This document shows positions 1 through 6,577 of a DNA stretch of 15,446 nt, piece after piece. The position numbers and the translations under genes are program-made. The stretch lies in assembly GCA_036274645.1 (NCBI GenBank), contig DASUFH010000462.1:1-15446 (forward strand), read 5' to 3'. The notes below the pieces were generated by a model. That model did not search any database. It was not told the origin of the DNA and saw only the letters and a program-made list of their open reading frames with translations. This stretch comes from DASUFH01 sp036274645. GTDB taxonomy: Bacteria > Acidobacteriota > Terriglobia > 20CM-2-55-15. How positions within the stretch are numbered: position 1 is the first letter of the stretch; each line of letters opens with the position of its first letter.

Positions 1-58
1 ATTGCCGATTGAGGCTACGGGATTCGCGCGCGCCAATCAAGTCGAAGGGAAGAGAATG

Positions 59-83
59 CCGGGGCGGTCGATGACCGCCCCGG
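59..83. terminator. 11-bp palindromic hairpin downstream of the PQQ dehydrogenase
   Basis: Perfect inverted repeat: arms at 59-69 and 73-83 with a 3-nt loop (gat). It lies about 98 nt past the minus-strand stop of the PQQ dehydrogenase and is followed on that strand by a pyrimidine-rich stretch (58 down to 40), so it may end that transcript. Its core, GGGGCGGTC-GAT-GACCGCCCC, also resembles the small dispersed palindrome found at 148, 6557 and 10238, so it may be a repeat rather than a dedicated terminator. Confidence 0.5.
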
Positions 84-147
84 ACGTTTCGGGGAGGCAG
101 CCTCTGAATGCGGAGCGCCGTCCCCCAACAATCCGTGTCTGGCTTTT

Positions 148-178
148 GGGCGATCATAGACCGCCCCTGCAAGAGACG
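148..178. repeat. Dispersed small palindromic element, copy near the dehydrogenase 3' end
   Basis: This 31-nt stretch matches 10238-10268 at about 26 of 31 positions in the same orientation (gggcgRtcataRaccgccc followed by ctRca..agacg). It sits three bases past the PQQ dehydrogenase stop codon. Its stem is imperfect here (gggcgat/accgccc). REP-like extragenic palindrome is the best description. No mobility gene is nearby. Confidence 0.6.
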
Positions 179-180
179 CG

Positions 181-1998
181 CTACTTCAGGCCGAACGTGT
201 ACATCACGTTGGCTGCAGTGATCGTGACGTACTGCTTTCCATTGACCGAGTACGTCATGGGACCAGAAGCGACGGAAGGGGAAACGCCGCCTCGACCGCG
301 CGGCCCGGCGCCGCCCGCGCCGGCGCCGGCGCCGGGACCACCGCGCCCGCCCGGCCCTCTCTGGGGAGGGCCCTGAGCCACGAAGTTGTTGCCACGTCCG
401 GGCGCCGCGCCGGCGGGAGCGGTTCCCGGTGGCAGGGGCGCGGTGACGGTGGCCGTCGATGGAACGAGGAGAACTTCCCACAGCTTTGTGCCGTCACGCG
501 CGTCGAGCGCGTAGAAAGCCCCATCCCGGCCGCCGCTGAACAACAGATCCGACGCCGTGGTCAGGATGCCGGCGTCCGTGGACGGTCCATTCTGCCGGAA
601 GTCCCATTTCTTATCGCCGGTCTTCGGATCGATGGCGCGGACCGCCGCATACGTGTCTTCACCGCGCGCGCCGTTCGCCGGGAAAACCCCGGCGAACGAT
701 TCGCCGGCGTGGAAATCCGGCGGCGTCACCCCAATCTTGTACGTCTGAGAACTGTTCACCCACGTCGGAATGTAGAACAATCCCGTTCGCGGACTGTACG
801 ACGGGTTGTACCAGTTGGTTGCCCCCTGATTGCCGGGATACACGAGAATGCCCTCCACCGTGGGAACCATACCCGGCGCCATGATCGGCCGGCCCTTCGG
901 ATCAAACCCGGTGGTCCAGTTGACCTTCACGAAAGGCCCACCCTTCAGGAATTCACCGGTCGCCCGATCCAGCACGTAGGTCAGCCCGTTGCGGTTGGCC
1001 CACAACATGAGCTTGCGGGAACGACCCTGCCAGTCGCTGTCGACCAGCACGGGAACCTGCGTGGAATCCCAATCAAATTCGTTATGCGGCGAAAACTGAT
1101 AATGCCATTTCAGCTTGCCCGTATCCGGATCGAGAGCGATCACCGAGCAGGTATACAGGTTGTCTCCAAGACGCGTGCGCCCATCCCAGTCCGGCCCGGG
1201 ATTGCCCACGCCCCAGTACGTCAGATTAAGGTCGGGATCATAGGAGCCGGTGACCCAGATCGGACCACCGCCGTGCATCCATGAATCTCCACTCCAGCTG
1301 TCGTGGCCCGCTTCGCCGGGACCGGGAACCGTATTGAAACGCCAGACTTCCTTTCCCGTCTTGACGTCCCACGCCGCAATGAATCCGCGGACACCATATT
1401 CCCCGCCGGCCGTGCCGGCAATGACCTTGTCCTTGATCACAAGCGGAGCGTGCGTAAAGGCGTATCCATCGACGGGGTCCGCAGCCTGCGTGTTCCACAG
1501 CTGCTTTCCGGTACGCGCGTCGATGGCGATCATGTGCGCGTCAAAAGAGGCAAGGAACACCGTGTCGTCGAGCACCGCGACGCCCCGCGAGAGTTTCCCG
1601 CAGCAGTTACGAGCGCGCTCATGCGGCGTATACGAAAACGTCCAGATGGTCTTGCCGGTGACCGCGTCAAGGGCCACCACGTCGTTCGGATTCTGGATCG
1701 TATACATGACGCCGTTCACAACGATGGGCGTCGCCTCGTGTTTGTCCACCGTTGTCGAACGGAAGGTCCATTTCAACTCAAGGTCCTTCACGTTGTTCGC
1801 GTCGATCTGCTTGAGCAAGCTGTAACGCTGACTCATGTACGTTCCGGAATACGTCAGCCAGTTCTCCGGTTCCGAATTCGCCTTCAGGATCCGGTTGAAG
1901 GAAACCTTCGGCGCCGGCGCTTCGCCTGCCGGAGCCTGCGCGAATAACGTGACGGCCAGCGCGCATACGCCAACCAACAATACCCAGTGCCTCTTCAT
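181..1998 (-). CDS. Secreted PQQ-dependent alcohol dehydrogenase (quinoprotein), lanthanide-type motif
   Basis: Periplasmic eight-bladed quinoprotein that oxidises an alcohol or aldehyde with PQQ. I start it at the ATG at 1998 (605 aa), because that gives a clean signal peptide (MKRHW, hydrophobic stretch, cleavage near LFAQA). Upstream in-frame starts run into the inverted repeat at 2084. In 605-aa numbering: vicinal Cys pair C132-C133 (the disulfide typical of the family), metal-ligand Glu200 in GGEYGVRG, Trp248 below PQQ, Asn266 in GVGNPGPDW, catalytic Asp309 in EFDWD, and Arg336 in NRNGLTYVLDR. Asp311, two residues after the base, is the extra Asp that marks lanthanide-dependent XoxF/PedH-type enzymes. 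There is no CxxCH, so no fused cytochrome c. A Gly/Ala/Arg/Pro-rich insert (about residues 518-572) lies before the last strands. Substrate is unknown, and no cytochrome partner or PQQ synthesis gene is in the window. Confidence 0.93.
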   Translation of the reverse strand: MKRHWVLLVGVCALAVTLFAQAPAGEAPAPKVSFNRILKANSEPENWLTYSGTYMSQRYSLLKQIDANNVKDLELKWTFRSTTVDKHEATPIVVNGVMYTIQNPNDVVALDAVTGKTIWTFSYTPHERARNCCGKLSRGVAVLDDTVFLASFDAHMIAIDARTGKQLWNTQAADPVDGYAFTHAPLVIKDKVIAGTAGGEYGVRGFIAAWDVKTGKEVWRFNTVPGPGEAGHDSWSGDSWMHGGGPIWVTGSYDPDLNLTYWGVGNPGPDWDGRTRLGDNLYTCSVIALDPDTGKLKWHYQFSPHNEFDWDSTQVPVLVDSDWQGRSRKLMLWANRNGLTYVLDRATGEFLKGGPFVKVNWTTGFDPKGRPIMAPGMVPTVEGILVYPGNQGATNWYNPSYSPRTGLFYIPTWVNSSQTYKIGVTPPDFHAGESFAGVFPANGARGEDTYAAVRAIDPKTGDKKWDFRQNGPSTDAGILTTASDLLFSGGRDGAFYALDARDGTKLWEVLLVPSTATVTAPLPPGTAPAGAAPGRGNNFVAQGPPQRGPGGRGGPGAGAGAGGAGPRGRGGVSPSVASGPMTYSVNGKQYVTITAANVMYTFGLK

Positions 1999-2083
1999 AC
2001 GTAACCCCATCCCTGCTCTTTTTTGGATTTCCAGGGCCGCGATGTTAACACAACGGGAAACTCCCACCGCCATCGGCCCGCGC

Positions 2084-2375
2084 CCCCGGTTGTCCATTGT
2101 TCATTGCAGGTTGTCGATTATGACTTGGGCCCCCACTTATTCGTTAATTGTTGGCTGTTCACCATTAACTGCTTCACTTAATAATTTGTCCGTTGGTCGG
2201 ATTGCCGGCTGACGGCTCGTTGGCCGTGTGTCGCCTGATGGTTCGTTGGCGAATACGGAATGGCAAATTGTTAAGCAAAGCAGTTAATGGTGAACAGCCA
2301 ACAATTAACGAATAAGTGGGGGGACGGGGAACAAGTCATGATCGACAACCGGCAATGAACAATGGACAGCCGGGG
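2084..2375. repeat. Long inverted repeat (arms ~104-111 nt) built of heptamers
   Basis: Left arm 2084-2187 and right arm 2265-2375 are near-perfect reverse complements around a 77-nt loop. The main disruption is about 9 extra bases in the right arm near 2319-2328. The left arm reads as degenerate 7-nt steps: TGTCCAT, TGTTCAT, TGCAGGT, TGTCGAT, TATGACT (2091-2125). The loop also repeats CGTTGG-type units. It fills the divergent gap between the PQQ dehydrogenase and the ABC operon. No ORF of its own is convincing. Related in style to the repeat at 10011-10192 and to heptameric STRR sequences described in cyanobacteria. Confidence 0.9.
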
Positions 2376-2391
2376 ACGCCACGCGCCCGCC

Positions 2392-2420
2392 TTGGGCATC
2401 CTCGAAGCCTGGGCTAGAAT
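2392..2420 (+). promoter_or_regulatory. Candidate sigma70-type promoter of the ABC operon
   Basis: TTGGGC (2392-2397) and TAGAAT (2415-2420) are separated by exactly 17 nt. The -10 matches consensus at 5 of 6 positions; the -35 is weak (3 of 6). It lies just outside the inverted repeat and about 60 nt before the TTG start of the ATPase. Predicted from sequence only. Confidence 0.45.
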
Positions 2421-2481
2421 ACACGCGCAACACAAATACAACCGGGCCCGGCTCGCCGATTTCACCAGGAAAGGGAACCCA

Positions 2482-3540
2482 TTGGCCGCAATCCGTCTTC
2501 AAAACGTCAGTCGCCACTTCGGCCGTATCGCCGCAGTGGACGACGTGTCGCTGGAGATCCGTGACCGGGAAGTCGTCACCGTTGTGGGACCTTCCGGGTG
2601 CGGCAAATCGACGCTGCTGCGGATCATTGCGGGACTGGAGCAGGCGACTGCCGGCTCGGTGTTCCTGGACGGAGAACGCGTCAATGATGTGCCGACGCGC
2701 GACCGCAACATCGCGATGGTGTTTCAGTCTTACGCGCTCTATCCGCACATGACGTGTTACGAAAATCTGGCGCTGAACCTGCGCCTGAAGAAGCTGCCTG
2801 GCGAGGAAATCGCGCGTCGCGTCCAGCAGACGGCAAAAACCCTGGAAATTGCAGACCTGCTCGAGAAGCGTCCGAAGGAACTCAGCGGCGGGCAGCGGCA
2901 GCGTGTGGCGGTGGGACGCGCGCTGATCCGGAATCCACGCGTGTTCCTTTTCGACGAACCGCTCAGCAACCTCGACGCGCTGCTGCGGGAGCGCGTCCGG
3001 CACGAACTGAAGGAGCTTTTCAGCCACGTGCCGGCCACTGTCGTGTATGTCACGCATGATCAGATCGAGGCGTTGACGCTCGCTCACCGTGTGGTTGTTC
3101 TCGACAAAGGGCAGGTGCAGCAGATCGGCACGCCGGAGGAACTCTACCGGTTTCCCGCCAATCGCTTCGTGGGGACGTTCATCGGATCCCCCTCCATGAA
3201 TATTTTTGAGACACGCCTCGCCCACGGCAGTTTTCAACTCGGCTCCCGAACAATCGATACGGGCCTCGATATCTCCGGCCCGGTGGATCTGGGACTGCGT
3301 CCGGAAGCCATCCGGCTGGGCGGCGATGTGGCTGCCGAGGTTTCCTGGATCGAGAACCTCGGATTAAACGCGCTCATCGGCTTCCGGATCGGCGCGATCC
3401 ATCTAACGGCGCTGTCGGCAGCGAGACCGGACGGCGCAACCGTAAATATCTCGTTTGAACCAGGCGACCTTCATGTCTTCGATAAAGAGACTGGCGAAAA
3501 TCTCAGCAATCCTGATCGTCGCGGCGCTCTTCGTCTATAG
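2482..3540 (+). CDS. ABC transporter ATP-binding protein, MalK/UgpC type
   Basis: Cytoplasmic ATPase of a carbohydrate-type (CUT1) importer. I chose the TTG at 2482 (352 aa): it has AAGGGA five bases upstream and starts right at the family's N-terminus (AIRLQNVSRHFG). The in-frame ATG at 2362 lies in the inverted repeat and adds 40 unrelated residues. Motifs in 352-aa numbering: Walker A GPSGCGKST 36-44, Q-loop Gln82, signature LSGGQ 134-138, Walker B VFLFDE 154-159, D-loop SNLD 162-165, switch His192. A TOBE-type C-terminal domain (about 265-335) is as in MalK/UgpC. Length is normal. Its 3' end overlaps the binding-protein gene by 68 nt. It is the first gene of the operon. The ATPase does not identify the substrate. 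Confidence 0.95.
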   Translation: MAAIRLQNVSRHFGRIAAVDDVSLEIRDREVVTVVGPSGCGKSTLLRIIAGLEQATAGSVFLDGERVNDVPTRDRNIAMVFQSYALYPHMTCYENLALNLRLKKLPGEEIARRVQQTAKTLEIADLLEKRPKELSGGQRQRVAVGRALIRNPRVFLFDEPLSNLDALLRERVRHELKELFSHVPATVVYVTHDQIEALTLAHRVVVLDKGQVQQIGTPEELYRFPANRFVGTFIGSPSMNIFETRLAHGSFQLGSRTIDTGLDISGPVDLGLRPEAIRLGGDVAAEVSWIENLGLNALIGFRIGAIHLTALSAARPDGATVNISFEPGDLHVFDKETGENLSNPDRRGALRL

Positions 3541-4687
3541 CCTGCAGGGCGACGGCGGAGAGGGGGCGGCGTTATCGATCCTGATGGAACCCGATGGGTC
3601 GGGCGTCTTTCGCGATCTCGCCAACAGGTTCCAGACGGTGCGCCCGGATATCCGGATCGACCTCATCGAGGGCCCGCCCTCAACGGACACGCGCGAAGAC
3701 ATGTACTCGGCGTCGTTCCTGTCCGGGTCGGCGGGTTACGACATCATCTATGCCGATGTGATCTGGACCCCGAAGTTTGCGGCCGCCGGGTGGCTGCTCG
3801 ACCTGACCGGCCGTCTCTCCGCCGAAGACGCGGCGGACTTTCTACCCGCCGATCTTCGAGCGGGCTACTACGACAAACGCCTGTATCGGCTTCCCGCCTA
3901 CACGGACGCGGGGCTGCTCTACTACCGCAAGGATCTCGTTCCACGCCCGCCGGAAACCTTTGGCGACCTTCAGATCATGGCCCGGGACACCATGGCGCCG
4001 GAGCGCTGGGGATTCCTCTGGCAGGGGAAACAATACGAAGGGCTCGTCACGGTGTACCTGGAAATGCTCTGGGGTTTTGGTGGAGACTGGATCGATCCGG
4101 AAACGCGCGAGGTGCTGCTCGATCGTCCGGAAGCCTTCGCGGCGCTCGACTTTCTCCAGAGAACCATCGGAACGATTTCTCCGCCCGCCGTCACCACCTA
4201 CGCCGAAGAGGACACGCGCAATCTGTTTCAGACCGGGCACGCGGTCTTCCTGCGAAACTGGCCCTACGTCTGGCGCCTGATGGAAGACAGCCCGCTGAGG
4301 ACCGAAGACCGGGTCGGTATGACGCCGGTCGTTCACGCGCCCGGATATCCGAGCGCCGCGACGCTCGGCGGCTGGGGATTTGCGATCTCGCGGTTCACGC
4401 CTCATCCGGAAGAGGCGTGGCAGTTCGTGGAATTCCTGACGCGGCCGGATCAATTGCGCGAAGTCCAGCGGCGACAGGGACGGATCCCGGCGCGCCGAAG
4501 CATGGTCCCACCGGAGTTCGTCCCGATTCTGGAGTCCGCGCGCCTGCGGCCTCCGATTCCCGAATACGCGGCCGCTTCCGACATCCTGCAACGATGGCTC
4601 AGTTCGGCGTTAACCGGTCAGACTGCTCCCGTGGACGCTCTGAGCCACGCGGCGCGTGAAACCCGTTTGCTCCTGGGGCAGCGATGA
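3473..4687 (+). CDS. ABC transporter extracellular sugar-type substrate-binding protein
   Basis: Family 1 extracellular solute-binding protein, the ligand receptor for the adjacent permeases. Start is the ATG at 3473 (404 aa); it begins MSSIKRLAKI followed by a hydrophobic stretch to about residue 22. A TTG six codons earlier is possible. There is no Cys near the N-terminus, hence no lipobox, so the protein is either released by signal peptidase I or held by an uncleaved membrane anchor. Family features: early EPDGSGVFRDLANRF, then YDIIYADVIWTPKFAAAGWL, and near the C-terminus GGWGFAISRFTPHPEEAWQF. The gene starts inside the ATPase gene and its stop overlaps the first permease start as ATGA, so translation is probably coupled. 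Substrate unknown; a sugar or oligosaccharide is likely. Confidence 0.92.
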   Translation: MSSIKRLAKISAILIVAALFVYSLQGDGGEGAALSILMEPDGSGVFRDLANRFQTVRPDIRIDLIEGPPSTDTREDMYSASFLSGSAGYDIIYADVIWTPKFAAAGWLLDLTGRLSAEDAADFLPADLRAGYYDKRLYRLPAYTDAGLLYYRKDLVPRPPETFGDLQIMARDTMAPERWGFLWQGKQYEGLVTVYLEMLWGFGGDWIDPETREVLLDRPEAFAALDFLQRTIGTISPPAVTTYAEEDTRNLFQTGHAVFLRNWPYVWRLMEDSPLRTEDRVGMTPVVHAPGYPSAATLGGWGFAISRFTPHPEEAWQFVEFLTRPDQLREVQRRQGRIPARRSMVPPEFVPILESARLRPPIPEYAAASDILQRWLSSALTGQTAPVDALSHAARETRLLLGQR

Positions 4688-5595
4688 AGCAATCATCGGT
4701 AAAGAGCGCTCGCGCGACGATCGGACGATTCGGCGAAGTGGGCTGGTTTCTTCCCGCAGGTCTGCTTCTACTGGTGGTGGTTTGTTATCCCGTCGCCCGC
4801 ACCATCGAACTGAGCTTCGTACACGAGAACCTCGCCAATGGGTTCCACGCGGAATTCGCGGGGCTCGAAAACTTTCGGCGGATTCTGATCGACTCCCGGT
4901 TCCGCAACTCTCTGACCGTCACCGGACTGTTTACGATCGTTTCCGTGGCCCTGGAATTTCTGGTCGGTCTCCTTCTTGCGGTTTCCGTCGACACCCTCCG
5001 CCGATCGCGTCACGCCGCGCGCGTGATCTTTCTCGTCCCCTGGACCCTGCCGACCGCCGTCATTGCGGTGCTCTGGGCCTGGATCTTCAATGACCAGTTC
5101 GGCGCGCTGAACATGCTTCTGATGCGAACAGGGCTGATTGGCGCGCCCATACCATGGCTTGGCCGGCCCGATACGGCCATGGGCGCGATGATCGTGGCCG
5201 ATGTCTGGAAGACCACTCCCTTCGTTTTTCTGATTCTGCTGGCCGGACTGCAGAACGTTCCGCGGGACCTATACGAAGCCATCGAGATCGACGGCGGCGG
5301 ACCATGGGTCAAGTTCCGGCGCGTGACATGGCCACACCTGCTGCCCTTTGCCTTTGCCGCCGTCATATTTCGAGCGGTTCAGGCCTTCGCCATCTTCGAC
5401 CTCGTCTGGGTCATGACCGGGGGAGGGCCAGCGGGCTCCACCGAGACCATTTCGGTTTATACATATCAGACCTACATGCGGTACCTGGATTTCGGCTACG
5501 GCTCCGCGCTCGCCATCGTGACCGTGCTGATCCTGGCCGGGGTCGCCGCTGTTCTGTATCGCGCGTTGATCACACGTTATGAACGGACTTTCTAA
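4684..5595 (+). CDS. ABC transporter permease, MalF/UgpA type
   Basis: Inner-membrane subunit of the carbohydrate importer, 303 aa with about six hydrophobic segments (for example residues 21-35, 78-101, 112-133). The EAA loop that docks on the ATPase is at about 198-217 (EAIEIDGGGPW...). The segment FDLVWVMTGGGPAGSTE (238-254) is typical of the MalF/UgpA/LacF half. Starts at the ATG of an ATGA overlap with the binding-protein gene and overlaps the next permease by 17 nt. No extended periplasmic P2 loop as in E. coli MalF. Confidence 0.95.
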   Translation: MKQSSVKSARATIGRFGEVGWFLPAGLLLLVVVCYPVARTIELSFVHENLANGFHAEFAGLENFRRILIDSRFRNSLTVTGLFTIVSVALEFLVGLLLAVSVDTLRRSRHAARVIFLVPWTLPTAVIAVLWAWIFNDQFGALNMLLMRTGLIGAPIPWLGRPDTAMGAMIVADVWKTTPFVFLILLAGLQNVPRDLYEAIEIDGGGPWVKFRRVTWPHLLPFAFAAVIFRAVQAFAIFDLVWVMTGGGPAGSTETISVYTYQTYMRYLDFGYGSALAIVTVLILAGVAAVLYRALITRYERTF

Positions 5596-6394
5596 AATCT
5601 TCATCGTTCTCTGCTGCGTGGCCGCGCTGGCGCCGGTCGCATGGCACGCCATCTCATCGGTGAAGACGCCGGAAGAACTCACCGCGATTCCACCCACTGT
5701 CCTGCCACACGAGGCCACCCTCGACAACTACCGGGCGCTCTTTGCGAGGAGACCGTTTTTTCACTATTACCTGAACAGCGGCGCCATTGCGCTGTGGTCC
5801 AGCCTGGTCGCCATCATGGCTGCCTCCACGGCAGCGTACCGGCTGGCGCGCATGCGGGGCTGGGGACAATCCGTCATTCGCTCGGGGTTGCTGGCGGTGG
5901 CGTTCTTTCCGCCGATCGTCTTCCTGTTTCCGCTTTATGAACTGGTCCGGGCCGCAGGACTGGTCAATCATCCCTGGGGACTCATTCTTCCGTATTCCGC
6001 CCTCAATCTGCCATTTGCAATCTGGCTGCTGTCGGGCGCGTTCCGGCAGATCCCAACCGAACTCGAGGAGGCGGCGGCGGTGGACGGCATGACGCGGTTT
6101 CAGACGTTCCGGTTGGTGGTTCTGCCGCTGGCCAGACCGTCACTGATTACAGCGGGTCTTCTCGTTTTCATTTTCTCGTGGAACGAATTCATGCTCGCGC
6201 TGACATTCATGAACATCGAGACACGAAAAACGGTGACCGTGGGAGTAGCCACTCTGAGCGGCGCGTTTTCCTACGTCATTCCCTGGGGCCAGATCGCCGC
6301 CGGTGTAATTGCGAGCGCGATTCCACTGGTACTGCTGGTGGTTTTCTTTCAGCGCAAGATTGTGGCTGGATTGACGGCCGGGGCGGTGAAGTAG
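5579..6394 (+). CDS. ABC transporter permease, MalG/UgpE type
   Basis: Second inner-membrane subunit, 271 aa and normal length. N-terminal membrane segment at about 5-24, followed by the usual KTPEEL and P(P)TVLP region. EAA loop at about 163-182 (EEAAAVDGMTRFQTFRLVVL), then the SWNEFMLALTF segment (200-210) characteristic of this half. Last gene of the four-gene operon; it converges on thiC, with a repeat-filled 183-nt gap between the stop codons. No glycoside hydrolase or regulator in the window reveals the substrate. Confidence 0.95.
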   Translation: MNGLSKIFIVLCCVAALAPVAWHAISSVKTPEELTAIPPTVLPHEATLDNYRALFARRPFFHYYLNSGAIALWSSLVAIMAASTAAYRLARMRGWGQSVIRSGLLAVAFFPPIVFLFPLYELVRAAGLVNHPWGLILPYSALNLPFAIWLLSGAFRQIPTELEEAAAVDGMTRFQTFRLVVLPLARPSLITAGLLVFIFSWNEFMLALTFMNIETRKTVTVGVATLSGAFSYVIPWGQIAAGVIASAIPLVLLVVFFQRKIVAGLTAGAVK

Positions 6395-6400
6395 TCCGTC

Positions 6401-6523
6401 AGAAACGCGCCACCGAGAACTTCCCTCCCAGGAAATCGCCCCCCAGAGATCAATCTCACTGCCAGGAACCCACGAGAGAAGATCTCGCTGCCAGGAAACC
6501 GCCACGCGAGAACGTCTCCCTGC
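6401..6523. repeat. Four degenerate tandem units of 29-34 bp
   Basis: Units start at 6401, 6430, 6464 and 6493 (lengths 29, 34, 29, 31). Each opens AGRAAM... and contains a GAGA/AGAG block, followed in units 2-4 by CTGCC- or CTGC-like ends (consensus about AGGAAACCGCCACGCGAGAA then CTC.CTGCC). The units differ by substitutions and small indels, so this is an old array. It lies between the convergent stop codons of the MalG-type permease and thiC. No protein reading is convincing. Confidence 0.65.
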
Positions 6524-6556
6524 AGGGGCGGTCTCCCAAGGAACCAGACCATGGGA

Positions 6557-6574
6557 GGGCGGTCATAAACCGCC
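6557..6574. repeat. Dispersed small palindromic element, copy at the thiC 3' end
   Basis: gggcggtcataaaccgcc is identical over 18 nt to 10238-10255. It forms a short hairpin (GGCGGT/ACCGCC) three nucleotides beyond the thiC stop codon. The nearby 6523-6533 (gcaggggcggt) resembles an inverted partial copy. Confidence 0.65.
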
Positions 6575-6577
6575 GGG

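Noticed and set aside
2..376. Partial plus-strand gene at the window start
   Set aside because: Mostly antisense to the dehydrogenase 3' end, low-complexity Pro/Arg-rich residues, and it crosses the hairpin at 59-83.
1999..2097. N-terminal extension of the PQQ dehydrogenase from the ATG at 2097
   Set aside because: It begins in the other arm of the same inverted repeat and would bury the signal peptide 33 residues inside.
2084..2375. Insertion sequence or MITE
   Set aside because: There is no transposase, no clear target-site duplication is visible, and the symmetry extends through the arms rather than only at the ends. MITE-like origin remains possible but unsupported.
2362..2481. N-terminal extension of the ABC ATPase from the ATG at 2362
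   Set aside because: That ATG is part of the inverted repeat arm, the extra 40 residues match nothing in the family, and the TTG at 2482 has a good ribosome-binding site.
6401..6523. CRISPR array or pentapeptide-repeat protein remnant
   Set aside because: No constant repeat with variable spacers. Translations in all frames show only vague repetition, without the A(D/N)LXX pattern.
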